Position numbers and translations under genes: made by a program. Positions 34,746-42,465 of a stretch of DNA of 64,000 nucleotides are shown here, piece by piece (within the stretch, counting starts at the first letter, position 1; each line of letters opens with the position of its first letter). Origin of the DNA: Methylopila capsulata (GTDB lineage Bacteria; Pseudomonadota; Alphaproteobacteria; Rhizobiales; Methylopilaceae); NCBI RefSeq assembly GCF_016907975.1, contig NZ_JAFBCY010000003.1, positions 62,001 through 126,000 of the forward strand, given 5' to 3'. Under the pieces are notes generated by a model, which ran no database searches, had not been told where the DNA came from, and saw only the letters and a program-made list of their open reading frames with translations.

Positions 34746-35375
34746 CTATCGCAGCCGGATCTCCACCACCGGGATCGACGGGATCGCCCCCGCCTCGAAG
34801 GCGGCGAGGTCGATCTCCAGCCGGTCCATGTCGAACCGCACGGGCACGTCGAACCGGAAACCCGCGGAGACCGCGGCTCCGGCCGTCGGGGCGACGTCGA
34901 GCGCGACCGCGGCCTCGGCGAGGTCGAGCGCGAAGGCCGTGGTCGGGACTCCGGCCACCGCGACCACGACCGAGTCCGCCACGGGCTTTGCGATCGGCCG
35001 GACATAGGGGTCGAAGGCGCCGCCGTAGGTCTTGGTGAGGGGGAACCGCCGGGTGGTCCCGTCGCCGGTCCCGATCGGCTGGTCGGTCGCGGAGACCGCA
35101 GCGCCCGGCGCGGAGGAGGCGTGGTCCAGGGGGTCCTTGAAGCGGAAGCCGTGGAGCCGCCCGCGCCGCTCTTCGAAGAAGGCGACGACGGCCGCGAGCT
35201 GGGCCAGCGTGCGCACGCCGAGCCCCGCGTCCCACCGCCGCCGCGAGTGCGCCCAGACGGCGTTGCGCTCCTCGAAGCCGGAGCCCAGCGTCGCGATCTC
35301 GGTCTTCCGTTCCGGCCCGCCCCGCGCGCCGCGGGCGATGTCGGTGGGGAAGCGGACGTCGTGGAAGGCGGTCAC
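34746..35375 (-). CDS. GTA DUF2460 distal tail protein (RcGTA gp12-like)
   Basis: A 209-residue DUF2460 protein with the family's N-terminal FHDVRFPTDIARGARGGPERKTEI, the RRRWDAG segment and the FKDPLDHAS motif followed by IPVVEIRLR at the end. It forms the distal tail ring that joins tube and baseplate. GTG 35375 overlaps the tape-measure stop (GTGA). Length is normal. Confidence 0.93.
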   Translation of the reverse strand: MTAFHDVRFPTDIARGARGGPERKTEIATLGSGFEERNAVWAHSRRRWDAGLGVRTLAQLAAVVAFFEERRGRLHGFRFKDPLDHASSAPGAAVSATDQPIGTGDGTTRRFPLTKTYGGAFDPYVRPIAKPVADSVVVAVAGVPTTAFALDLAEAAVALDVAPTAGAAVSAGFRFDVPVRFDMDRLEIDLAAFEAGAIPSIPVVEIRLR

Positions 35376-35923
35376 AGCCCCCGCCTCCCGCGCGCCACGG
35401 CCCGCGCAAGGGCGGCGGAGACCTGGCCTTCGGAGCGGCGGAAGCCTTCGACGTCCGGCGTCGTGATGTTGACGGTGACGGACCCGCCGCCTCCCCCGCC
35501 GCCCGACGCCACGCCGAGCCGTCCGTCCGCGCCGCGCGTCAGCGGCAGCACGGCTTCCGGCCCCGCCTCGCCGGCGAGCGCGAGCGCCGCGCCGCCGGCG
35601 GACAGCACGGTCGGCGCCGAGAGCACGCCGCCCTTCGCCATGGGCGTGACGCCGCCGAGGAGGCTCGACACGAGGTTCGAGAACATGCCCCCGACCGCCT
35701 TTTCGGCGGGCCTGAGCGCGGCCGACAGCGCGAGCTCGGAGAGCCTCGAGCCGAGCCCCTTCAGCACGTCGGACAGCGAGCGCCCCTTAACGACGCCGCC
35801 CTCCAGCGCGTCGCCGATCGCGGAGCCGAAACCGCGGGCGAGGCGCTGGGCGTCGGTCATCTCGCGGCGGAAGCCGGTCAGGTCGACCCGGACGTCGAGG
35901 GACACAGGTTCAGGTCCGGCCAT
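35372..35923 (-). CDS. GTA tail tape measure protein (RcGTA gp11-like)
   Basis: A 183-residue protein. An N-terminal helix with DLTGFRREMTDAQRLARGFGSAIGDAL, a hydrophobic helix near 88, and a C-terminal GEAGPEAVLPLTRGADGRLGV motif, seen in phage tape measures, are followed by a G7 run and an ITTPDVEGFRRSEGQV segment. Very short compared with siphophage tape measures, which fits the short tail of GTA particles, because this protein sets tail length. Overlaps gp12 by four bases and the chaperone gene by 14. Confidence 0.9.
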   Translation of the reverse strand: MAGPEPVSLDVRVDLTGFRREMTDAQRLARGFGSAIGDALEGGVVKGRSLSDVLKGLGSRLSELALSAALRPAEKAVGGMFSNLVSSLLGGVTPMAKGGVLSAPTVLSAGGAALALAGEAGPEAVLPLTRGADGRLGVASGGGGGGGSVTVNITTPDVEGFRRSEGQVSAALARAVARGRRGL

Positions 35924-36098
35924 GGGACGTCTCCTCGTCGGGGAAGCGGGCGATCAGGGCGGCGAGTTCGGCCTTGGCGAGCGGCTTCGGGCCGGCATGA
36001 CGACGCGTCAGGCCGTCGGCTGCGGCCGCGATCTCCCGCGGGGTCGCGCGCCAGAAGGCGTCGGGGCTCAGCCGCAGCACGCCGAGGCCGAAGCCCAT
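35910..36098 (-). CDS. GTA tail assembly chaperone, second frame (phage TAC_6, DUF2376)
   Basis: A 62-residue frame with the TAC_6 signature GLGVLRLSPDAFWRATPREI. The ATG 36098 forms a TGATG junction with the stop of the preceding gene. The open frame continues upstream of that ATG as PFPWDEL without another start codon for at least 20 codons, and a -1 slippery heptamer (36113-36119) allows entry from the gp10 frame. It may therefore be made both alone and as the C-terminal part of a fusion, like lambda gpG/gpGT. It lies just before the tape measure, the usual place of tail chaperones. Confidence 0.85.
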   Translation of the reverse strand: MGFGLGVLRLSPDAFWRATPREIAAAADGLTRRHAGPKPLAKAELAALIARFPDEETSHGRT

Positions 36099-36460
36099 CA
36101 GCTCGTCCCAGGGAAAGGGCCGGTCGCCTCGCCCGGCGCGCCCTCCCCCGCCCCGCCGAAGGTCGCCTGCAGGAGGTCGGCCACCGCGCGGACGTAGCCG
36201 GCGGCGCCCTCCGCATGGGCGAGCCGCGCGACCTCGGCGTCGGCGATCTCCTCGCCCGCGCCGCGGAGGCCGCCTGCGAGGATGAGGGTCGCGTCGCGGG
36301 CGGAGAGACGGCCGCTCTCGAAACGCTCGGCCAGCGCGGTCAGGTCGGCGACGCCGAACGCGGCTTCGAGCTCCGCCAGCGCGCCGAGGGTGAGCACCAG
36401 GCGGCGCGGGCGGCCGTCGAACACGGCCTCCGTCTCGCCGCGGCGATGGTTCGCGGGCAT
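36098..36460 (-). CDS. GTA gp10-like protein (tail assembly chaperone, first frame)
   Basis: A 120-residue gene-transfer-agent family protein. The beta-rich first half (AVFDGRPRRLVLTLGALAELEAAFG) and following helices (LSARDATLILAGGLRGAGEEI) match the RcGTA gp10 type. ATG 36460 begins MPANHRRGE; the extension upstream of it comes from the adjacent repeat. The last codons contain the heptamer CCCTTTC in the X_XXY_YYZ phase (codons 115-116), four codons before the stop, so a -1 shift would give a 183-residue fusion with the TAC_6 frame. Confidence 0.85.
   Translation of the reverse strand: MPANHRRGETEAVFDGRPRRLVLTLGALAELEAAFGVADLTALAERFESGRLSARDATLILAGGLRGAGEEIADAEVARLAHAEGAAGYVRAVADLLQATFGGAGEGAPGEATGPFPGTS
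36113..36119 (-). promoter_or_regulatory. Candidate -1 ribosomal frameshift site (slippery heptamer)
   Basis: On the minus strand C-CCT-TTC is in exact X_XXY_YYZ register with gp10 (Pro codon at 36118-36116). A -1 slip leads into CCC-TGG-GAC-GAG-CTG-ATG of the TAC_6 frame. Comparable slippery sites produce the tail-chaperone fusions of many dsDNA phages; use of this one is inferred. Confidence 0.6.
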
Positions 36461-36512
36461 GGGGTCGCTCCGGATTGGGGAGGGTATGGCGATTGCGGAC
36501 AACCACGCCGCC

Positions 36513-36599
36513 GTCGTGGTCCGGCTTGACCGGACCATCCATGTCGGACGTGGAGTTCGACGCCGGGCATGGGTCCTCCGGTCAAGCCGGAGGACGACG
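36513..36599. repeat. Palindromic repeat family A, copy 2
   Basis: An 87-base copy of the element at 34624-34713 with both hairpins kept (GGTCCGG/CCGGACC and GTCCTCCGG/CCGGAGGAC); the sequence between the hairpins is diverged. It lies between gp9 and gp10. Confidence 0.87.
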
Positions 36600-36626
36600 C
36601 GTGGGGAGTGGGAATGACGGCGTCCG

Positions 36627-37037
36627 TCAGATCGTCGTGAAGGCCAGCGCGCCGGCGCTCTCGAGCGCGAGGTCGTAGGCGACCTCGCCGGCGTGGTCGC
36701 CCTTGTAGTCGAGGCCCGTCACCTGGAACGGCCCCTCGACGCGGCCGAAGTCGGGGATCACGATCTGGAACACGGCGGCCGCGCCGTCGAACACGAGCCC
36801 GCGCACCAGCGCGTCGGAGGCGTCGTCGCGGAAGACGCCGGCGCCGGAGACGCTCGCCTTCTTCACCCCCGCCCCCGCCAGCAGCTCCCGCCACCGGCCG
36901 GCGCTTTCGGAGTGGGTGACGTCGACCAGCTCCGCGTTGAACGACAGCGAGCGCGAGCGCAGCCCCGCGACCGTCGTGAAGCCGCCCGCGCCGTCGGCGA
37001 TCTTGAGCAGCAGGTCCTTGCCCTTCTGGATGGCCAT
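36627..37037 (-). CDS. GTA major tail protein, TP901-1 family (RcGTA gp9-like)
   Basis: A 136-residue tail tube protein. The N-terminus AIQKGKDLLLKI, the VAGLRSRSLSFNAELVDVTHSES segment with the typical N..LVDVT, and GRWRELLAGAGVKKASVSGAGVF identify the TP901-1/phi13-type major tail proteins. ATG 37037 starts the family sequence. Its downstream neighbour is the family A repeat, its upstream neighbour a composite palindrome. Confidence 0.95.
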   Translation of the reverse strand: MAIQKGKDLLLKIADGAGGFTTVAGLRSRSLSFNAELVDVTHSESAGRWRELLAGAGVKKASVSGAGVFRDDASDALVRGLVFDGAAAVFQIVIPDFGRVEGPFQVTGLDYKGDHAGEVAYDLALESAGALAFTTI

Positions 37038-37071
37038 GCGGGTGTCCTTTGATGGAAAGTAGACGGGAAGG

Positions 37072-37147
37072 CCCCTCACCCGGCCCTGCGGGCCGACCTC
37101 TCCCCGGCGGGGAGAGGTCGGAGGGCGCCAGCCCTCCGGGTGAGGGG
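37072..37147. repeat. Composite palindromic repeat between gp8 and gp9
   Basis: Outer arms CCCCTCACCC (37072-37081) and GGGTGAGGGG (37138-37147) enclose three inner hairpins (GGCCCTGCGGGCC, GACCTCTCCCC/GGGGAGAGGTC and GGAGGGC/GCCCTCC). It fills most of the gap between the two genes. Confidence 0.75.
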
Positions 37148-37164
37148 GTGCTTAGCCCGAAGGC

Positions 37165-37581
37165 TCAGCCCAGCGGTTCGGTGACCGCGCGGAACGAGAC
37201 GGTCGCGCGGCGGAGGCCGTTGTCGGCGGCGCGGCCGGAGTCGGTGAAGCGCCAGGCGAGGCTCGCGAGGCTGTGGCCTTCGGGCGCGAGCGCGGCGCCG
37301 TCGAGCCGTCGCACCAGCCGGTCGGCGATCTTGAGCGCCTCGGCCAGCCCGCCCTCGCGCGAGACCACCTCCAGCGCGAACAGGTGCTCCTGGACGGGCG
37401 CCGCATCGCCCGAGAGGTCGCGGGTCTCGACGCCGCCGAGCGCGACGTAGGGCGCCGCGGCCGCGCGGGGCGGCTCGTCGTAGACGCGGGCGGCGCTGAG
37501 CAGCGCGATCAGCGCCACGTCGGCCACCACGTGCTGATACACGGCGGCGCGAAGCGACAGGGTGGAGGAGATGTCGCTCAT
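37165..37581 (-). CDS. GTA DUF3168 tail terminator protein (RcGTA gp8-like)
   Basis: A 138-residue DUF3168 protein. LRAAVYQHVVADVALIALL, VYDEPPRAAAAPYVALGGVETRDL and HLFALEVVSREGGLAEALKIADRL are typical. It caps the tail tube and joins it to the head. The ATG overlaps the stop of the head-closure gene (ATGA). Intact. Confidence 0.94.
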   Translation of the reverse strand: MSDISSTLSLRAAVYQHVVADVALIALLSAARVYDEPPRAAAAPYVALGGVETRDLSGDAAPVQEHLFALEVVSREGGLAEALKIADRLVRRLDGAALAPEGHSLASLAWRFTDSGRAADNGLRRATVSFRAVTEPLG

Positions 37582-37916
37582 GGCGTGGTCTCCTCGCAGA
37601 GCAGCTCCTCGAACCGGCCGTCGGCGTCGGCGAGCCGCACCGAGAGCACCTCGAACGTCCGCTCGCGCCAGAGCACGCGATGGCCGCCGGTGAGGTCGCC
37701 CCGGGCGCGCAGCGTGATCCGGTAGAGCCGCGCGAGGCCGAGCGCGAAGCCGCGCTGCGTCTCTGCGGCGTTCAGCGGCTCGACGCTCGCGAAGGTCTCG
37801 CCGGCGGAGGCGAAGCTGCGGGCGACGCCGCCGGCGCCGTCGGGCGTCTCGACCGGCGCAAGGATCTCCACCCGCCGCCGCAGCGCGCCGAGGGGAAGCG
37901 CGACCACGCCGCTCAC
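37578..37916 (-). CDS. GTA head closure/head-tail adaptor protein (RcGTA gp7-like)
   Basis: A 112-residue phage head-closure family protein: LGALRRRVEILAPVETPDGAGGVARSF, the VEPLNAAETQRG helix and ITLRARGDLTGGHRVLWRERTFEVLSV are diagnostic. GTG 37916 overlaps the stop of the connector gene (GTGA); the longer open frame upstream is a shadow. It sits between connector and tail in the neck. Confidence 0.92.
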   Translation of the reverse strand: MSGVVALPLGALRRRVEILAPVETPDGAGGVARSFASAGETFASVEPLNAAETQRGFALGLARLYRITLRARGDLTGGHRVLWRERTFEVLSVRLADADGRFEELLCEETTP

Positions 37917-38443
37917 AGCCGCAGCTCCCGGTAGGGCGCGAGGAGGCCGGCGACGTCGGCCGGCGGCCCGTCCCCGGCGCTCCGCCGCTCGAAGCCGTCC
38001 GCCACCAGCCGCCGCAGCGCGAGCCGCAGCGACTCCGGAACCTCGTCCGGCTCGCCGTAGCCGCAGGCCATGTCGATCTCGACGATCCGGCCGACAGGCA
38101 GGCGCCGCAGCAGCGTCAGGCGCTCGGCCGCCCAGTCGAAGCGCCAGTCGGCGGGGTCGAGCGCGTCGAGCCCGCCGTCGGGGCGGCGCACGCGCACCTC
38201 CTCGACGTCGCGCACGGGGCGGGGCTTCAGCGCGATGACGCCGTCCCCGGGCGCCGCCACGTCGAGCCGCCAGCGCTGGGCGACCAGCACCCGCCGCGTG
38301 AGGCGCTCGACCGCGTCGCGGGCCGAGGCGGCGAGCGCGAGCACGAGGTCGTCCTCGGCGTCGTGCTCCAGACGCAGGTAGGCCTTCGCGTCCGCCAGAC
38401 CGAGAGGCTCGGCCGCGGGCGCGGTGAGAAGAACGGCGGGCAT
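37913..38443 (-). CDS. GTA head-tail connector protein (RcGTA gp6-like)
   Basis: A 176-residue adaptor of the phiE125 gp8/gp6 type. The helical N-terminus (PLGLADAKAYLRLEHDAEDDLVLALAASARDAVERLTRRVL) and the beta region with VRVRRPDGG, then CGYGEPDEVPESLRLALRRLVADGFE are typical. The protein binds under the portal in the neck. ATG 38443 is preceded by a repeat-filled gap after the capsid gene. Confidence 0.92.
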   Translation of the reverse strand: MPAVLLTAPAAEPLGLADAKAYLRLEHDAEDDLVLALAASARDAVERLTRRVLVAQRWRLDVAAPGDGVIALKPRPVRDVEEVRVRRPDGGLDALDPADWRFDWAAERLTLLRRLPVGRIVEIDMACGYGEPDEVPESLRLALRRLVADGFERRSAGDGPPADVAGLLAPYRELRL

Positions 38444-38492
38444 GGGCTTGGGTCTCTCGAAGCGGCGCGGCGGATCTGCGGAGGACGCGGGC

Positions 38493-38655
38493 GTCCCTCC
38501 CCGGGAACTGGGGAGGGTGGACGGGCGGAGCCCGGCCCGGTGGGGTGGGCGGCCGGGCGAGGCTCCACACGAACGTCGCGCGCTACGCCAAAGACCCCAC
38601 CCGACCCCGGTCTGACGGCCGAGGCCACCCTCCCCGCGCTTCCGCGCGAGGAGGG
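38493..38655. repeat. Palindromic repeats between capsid and connector genes
   Basis: The 222-base gap contains CCCTCCCC/GGGGAGGG (38495-38502, 38510-38517), a GGCCCGG/CCGGGC hairpin near 38532-38558, and distant complementary pieces (GGTGGGGTGGG against CCCCACCC; CCACCCTCCCC). No gene is supported here. Confidence 0.6.
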
Positions 38656-38665
38656 ATGAAGAGCC

Positions 38666-39934
38666 TCAGCTTGCGCTGAACCGCAGCGTCTTGATGGCGT
38701 CGAAGTCCTGCACGCCGCCGCCCACGCGCTTGGTGGTGTAGAACAGCACGTAGGGCTTCGAGGTGAAGGGATCGCGCAGCGTGCGCACGCCGATCCGGTC
38801 CACCACCAGGTAGCCGCGGCGGAAGTCGCCGAAAGCGATGGCGTGGGCGTCGGCCGCGACGTCCGGCATGGCCTCGGCCTCGACGAGCGGGAAGCCCATC
38901 AGCGTGGCCTCGGCGCCCGCCGTCGCCGGCGGCTCCCACAGGTAGCGGCCGTCGGCGTCCTTGAGCTTGCGGACGGTCGCCTGCGTGCGTCGGTTCATCA
39001 CGAAATGGGCGTTGCGCCGGTAGCCGGAGCGGAGCGCGTAGACGAGGTCCAGCAGCCGGTCCGAGGGGTTGCTGGCCGCGAAGGCGCCGGCGGCGCCGGT
39101 CGCCACATAGCCGATGGAGCCCCAACTCCAGCTCGCGTTCGCCACCTTGTCGGGCGTGAGGAAGCCCTGCGGCCGGGTCACGCCGTCGCCGGTGACGAAG
39201 GCGACGCTCTCCTGCTCGGCGAAGGCGGTCTCCACCTCCTGGGCGATCCACTGGTCGAGGTCGACCGCGGCGTCGTCCAGCAGCGTCTGCGTCGCCGCCG
39301 GCATGGCGAACAGCTCCATGGCGGGGAACGCCAGCTCGTCCAGCGCCGGCGTCGCGGACTGGGCGCGGGCCGCGGTCTCCGCCGCCCAGCCGGAGGCGAA
39401 GCCCTCGGTCGCGAAGGGCTTACGGAACACCGAGGACGTTACCTGCTGCACGCTGGCGATGGCGCGGATCGGCGAGACCTCCGCCAGCTTGCGGCCGATC
39501 TCGCGCTCGGTCTCCTCCGGCACGAGGTAGCCGCCCTGGGCGTCGGTCCCGGCGACCAGCGCCTTGGATTCCAGCCCTTTCAGCGAGGACACCTCGCCGC
39601 GCCGGACATAGGCGTCGAACGCCGCCTTGTGCTCGCGGGTCACGAGCCGCGCAGGCGCGCCCGCCGCCTCCAGCGCCGGCCGGCGGCCCTTGAGCGCCAG
39701 ATCGTCCAGCAGTCTCTGCTGCCGGTCCAGCGCGTCGTCCAGCCGGGCGAGCTTCTCGCTGGTCACCGGGTCCGGCGACAGCCGCTGCTCGATCTCGGCC
39801 AGGCGCTCGTCGTTGACCTCCTTGAAGCTCTCGAAGGCGCGCATGAAGTCGTCGAAGGCGTGGACCACCTCGAGGCTGGAGGGCGCGGCGCCCGCCGCCT
39901 TGGTTTCGGGCGAGGCGAAATCGGAAAACGTCAT
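38666..39934 (-). CDS. GTA major capsid protein, HK97 fold (RcGTA gp5-like)
   Basis: A 422-residue HK97-fold capsid protein. Residues 20-100 form the helical delta/scaffold region (VVHAFDDFMRAFESFKEVNDERLAEIEQRL), normally removed by the prohead protease; the mature part starts near AGTDAQGGYLVPEETE (about 128). FVMNRRTQATVRKLKDADGRYLW and PDVAADAHAIAFGDFRRGYLVVDRIGV are typical of the family. ATG 39934 gives the family length. Intact. Confidence 0.96.
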   Translation of the reverse strand: MTFSDFASPETKAAGAAPSSLEVVHAFDDFMRAFESFKEVNDERLAEIEQRLSPDPVTSEKLARLDDALDRQQRLLDDLALKGRRPALEAAGAPARLVTREHKAAFDAYVRRGEVSSLKGLESKALVAGTDAQGGYLVPEETEREIGRKLAEVSPIRAIASVQQVTSSVFRKPFATEGFASGWAAETAARAQSATPALDELAFPAMELFAMPAATQTLLDDAAVDLDQWIAQEVETAFAEQESVAFVTGDGVTRPQGFLTPDKVANASWSWGSIGYVATGAAGAFAASNPSDRLLDLVYALRSGYRRNAHFVMNRRTQATVRKLKDADGRYLWEPPATAGAEATLMGFPLVEAEAMPDVAADAHAIAFGDFRRGYLVVDRIGVRTLRDPFTSKPYVLFYTTKRVGGGVQDFDAIKTLRFSAS

Positions 39935-40051
39935 GGACGAAGACCTTTCGGGCTGAGGAAGCAAGGCGCGCCTTTCCCGATCCCGACCTGGAGGTCGGGG
40001 CGAGGCTTGCGCAAATGAGATCGAAAAGCGGCCGGCGCCGTCCCCCGCGCC

Positions 40052-40141
40052 GTCATGGTCCGGCTAGTCCGGACCATCCATCTAGGGCGTCGAGCCCGAC
40101 GCCGACTGTGGGTCCTCCGGTCAAGCCGGAGGACGACGGAG
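40052..40141. repeat. Palindromic repeat family A, copy 3
   Basis: A 90-base copy of the element at 34624-34713; the first hairpin reads GGTCCGG-CTAGT-CCGGACC, the second is unchanged. It lies between the capsid and protease genes. Confidence 0.87.
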
Positions 40142-40163
40142 AGCTTGGGGACGCCGATCCGGG

Positions 40164-40682
40164 TCAAGCCGGCGTGGGTTGGAGGAAAGGAGAAGAGCCC
40201 TTCACCGCGCCGACGCGGGCGTCGGGCAGCATCGGGAAGGTGACGACCGAGATCTCCCAGAGGTCGACCTCGACGAGACGGCGCACGCCGCCCGGCTCGC
40301 GGGCATGGCGGACGGGGCGAAAGCCGATGGACAGGCCGTCGAGCCCGCCCTGGCGCAGCAGGGCGTGCACCTCGCGGGCGCGGGCCACGGCCATGTTGAG
40401 CCGGCCGCGGACGCGCAGGCCGCGCCGGTCCTCGGCGAGGCTTTCCCAGGCGCCGATCGGCTCGGCCGGATCGTGCTGGAACAGGAAGCGCACCCCGCGG
40501 GCGCCGCGCCGGGCGAGGCTCGCCGCAAAGGCCCCGCGCGCCACCCGGTCGCGGCCGAGATCGACCACGTCGAACAGGCTGGCGTAGCCCTCGATCGTCC
40601 CGTCCGCGGAGACGGCTGGGGCGACGGGCAGGCGCTTCAGTTCGGGCGCGACGGCGCGCGGCCGGCGCAGAGCTGGCGTCAT
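40164..40682 (-). CDS. GTA prohead protease, HK97 family (RcGTA gp4-like)
   Basis: A 172-residue S78-type serine protease. The catalytic His is in RFLFQHDPAEPIG and the Ser in GGLDGLSIGFRPV; EVDLWEISVVTFPML is the conserved strand following. It matures the capsid by removing the delta domain. ATG 40682 is family-consistent. It lies 85 bases after the portal gene; the small gene (g3.5) found there in RcGTA is not seen. Confidence 0.94.
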   Translation of the reverse strand: MTPALRRPRAVAPELKRLPVAPAVSADGTIEGYASLFDVVDLGRDRVARGAFAASLARRGARGVRFLFQHDPAEPIGAWESLAEDRRGLRVRGRLNMAVARAREVHALLRQGGLDGLSIGFRPVRHAREPGGVRRLVEVDLWEISVVTFPMLPDARVGAVKGSSPFLQPTPA

Positions 40683-40767
40683 GGAAAGCTCCTGATGATC
40701 GGAGGCGGAGAACCGCAGGACGATCGCAGCGACCGAAGATCGAACCGCAGGCGGCGTGGCCGTCGGC

Positions 40768-41925
40768 TCACCCCGCCCCGTACCCCACCGCCGCGCGCTT
40801 CTCGTCGGCGGTGAGGAAGTCCGCCGCGCCGACGCGGCGCCAGAGCGACTCGCGCTCCTCGGCCAGCGCCTCGATCGCGTCGAGGTCGGGCGTCAGCGTC
40901 AGCGCCGCGCCATAGGCCGGCGACAGCCAGCCGGCGAGATTTTCGGCCAGGCGGCCGAGCAGCGGCAGCACGGTCTGGCGCCACAGCGCGCGGTTGGCCT
41001 CGCGGTAGTTGGCGTAGGTCGCGTCGCCCGGGATGCCGAGCAGCATCGGCGGCACGCCGAAGGCGAGCGCGATCTCGCGCGCAGCCCCGTTCTTGGCGGC
41101 GAGGAAATCCATCTCCTGCGGGGAGAGCGACAGCGGCTTCCAGTCCAGCCCGCCGTCGAGCAGCAGCGGCCTTCCGGCGTTGGCGGCGCCGGAGAACTGC
41201 GCCTCAAGCTCCTCCTTCAGCCGCTCCACCTGGTCGTCGGAGAGGCCCGCGCCCTCGGCGCCTTTGTAGACCAGCGCGCCGGAGGGCCGGGCGGCGTTGT
41301 CGAGCAGCGCCTTGTTCCAGGCGGAGGCGGCGTTGTGCAGGTCGAGGGCGGTCGCCGCAGGCTCCAGCGAACTCAGGCCGTAGTGGTCGTCGAGCGGGTG
41401 GAACAGCGTCAGGTGCAGGATCGGCGGGACCGGCTCGGCGCGTTGGTCGAAGCGCACGACCTCGGCCCCGACGCGGTACTCGTAGGCCTCGGGCCAGCCC
41501 TCGGCTCCGGGGACGACGCGCATCCGGTCCGGCCGCAGCGCGTGAAGCTCGCGGACCTCGTCGCCCAGCGTCACCGCCTCCACATAGGCGTTGCCGGCGA
41601 TCAGCAGCTGCGACGCCAGCGTCTCGACGAGGCCCGCCCGCCCCTGCCGCGGGTTCGGGCGGTCCAGCAGCGCCGCGAGCGGATGGCCCTCGAGCTCGCG
41701 CCCGGCCTCCATCAGCGTCAGCGGCGTGCCTCCGGCGGCCTCCGCGACCAGGCGCACCGCGCGGTGGACGATCGGGTTCCGCTGGTAACCCTCGCGGGCG
41801 AGGCTGGTCGGATCGCGCGGGCTCCACACCGCCCGGCCGCCGCCGTGCAGCGCGAGCAGGCCGCCGGCGCGGGAGGCCTTCGCCTCGGGCGCGCGGCCGA
41901 GAAGGCGAGCGAAGGGAAACGCCAT
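40768..41925 (-). CDS. GTA portal protein (RcGTA gp3-like)
   Basis: A 385-residue HK97-type portal. NPIVHRAVRLVAEAAGGTPL, LIAGNAYVEAV, LHLTLFHPLDDHYGLSSLEPAA and GVPPMLLGIPGDATYANYREANRALWRQTVLPLL are family hallmarks. It forms the DNA channel at the capsid vertex. ATG 41925 was chosen because GGAGAG lies six bases upstream; an in-frame ATG four codons earlier (41937) has no such site. Confidence 0.95.
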   Translation of the reverse strand: MAFPFARLLGRAPEAKASRAGGLLALHGGGRAVWSPRDPTSLAREGYQRNPIVHRAVRLVAEAAGGTPLTLMEAGRELEGHPLAALLDRPNPRQGRAGLVETLASQLLIAGNAYVEAVTLGDEVRELHALRPDRMRVVPGAEGWPEAYEYRVGAEVVRFDQRAEPVPPILHLTLFHPLDDHYGLSSLEPAATALDLHNAASAWNKALLDNAARPSGALVYKGAEGAGLSDDQVERLKEELEAQFSGAANAGRPLLLDGGLDWKPLSLSPQEMDFLAAKNGAAREIALAFGVPPMLLGIPGDATYANYREANRALWRQTVLPLLGRLAENLAGWLSPAYGAALTLTPDLDAIEALAEERESLWRRVGAADFLTADEKRAAVGYGAG

Positions 41926-42061
41926 GGCGCTCTCCATCTGGTGGGCGGAAACGGGAACCCCTCGCGACCGGTCGGAACGATCGGTTCCGGCGGCGCGTTT
42001 TTTCGTCAGGACGCGGCTCCGGCATGGGCGGCCGCGTCGGCCACGATCAGAGGAGCCAGCC

Positions 42062-42457
42062 ATGAAACGGCGCATCGCACTGGCGCTCGCCACCGCGGCG
42101 CTCTTGAGTTTCCCCTTCGAGGCCTACGCGCAGAGCGGAGGCTCCGGCGGCGGATCCTCCGGCGGGTCGTCGTCGTCCGGGTCCGCCGGCGGCGGATCGT
42201 CGACGAGCGGCTCGGGCGCCGCGGGCACGACGGCGCCGGGCGCCACGGCCCCGCGGACCGGCGGGACGGTGGGGACCGGCGCCGACGAAGCCCCGGCGAA
42301 GCAGGGCGGCCTCGAACGCGGCTCGGGCGGCGTCGCGGGGCGCAACGGCCAGGGCGGCGGCTCGACCGTGGGGTCGAGCGAGAACAAGGCCGACGATCCC
42401 TCGCTGAACCAGGGCATCTACCGCGATCCGAAGAAGGCCGGCCGCGGCGAGCGCTGA
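42062..42457 (+). CDS. Secreted Ser/Gly-rich protein, opposite strand inside the GTA cluster
   Basis: A 131-residue protein with a clear signal peptide (MKRRIALALATAALLSFPFEAYAQ) followed by a low-complexity Ser/Gly region, Thr/Ala/Pro repeats and a conserved-looking end (SLNQGIYRDPKKAGRGER). GAGGAG lies before ATG 42062. It lies on the plus strand between the large terminase and portal genes, both on the minus strand, and ends eight bases before the terminase stop. No family is recognised. It may be a moron-like passenger or a small exported host protein. Confidence 0.65.
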   Translation: MKRRIALALATAALLSFPFEAYAQSGGSGGGSSGGSSSSGSAGGGSSTSGSGAAGTTAPGATAPRTGGTVGTGADEAPAKQGGLERGSGGVAGRNGQGGGSTVGSSENKADDPSLNQGIYRDPKKAGRGER

Positions 42458-42465
42458 CGGCCGGC

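Noticed and set aside
40683-40767. Possible small gene g3.5 between portal and protease
   Set aside because: The 85-base gap contains no frame with a start, ribosome site or similarity.
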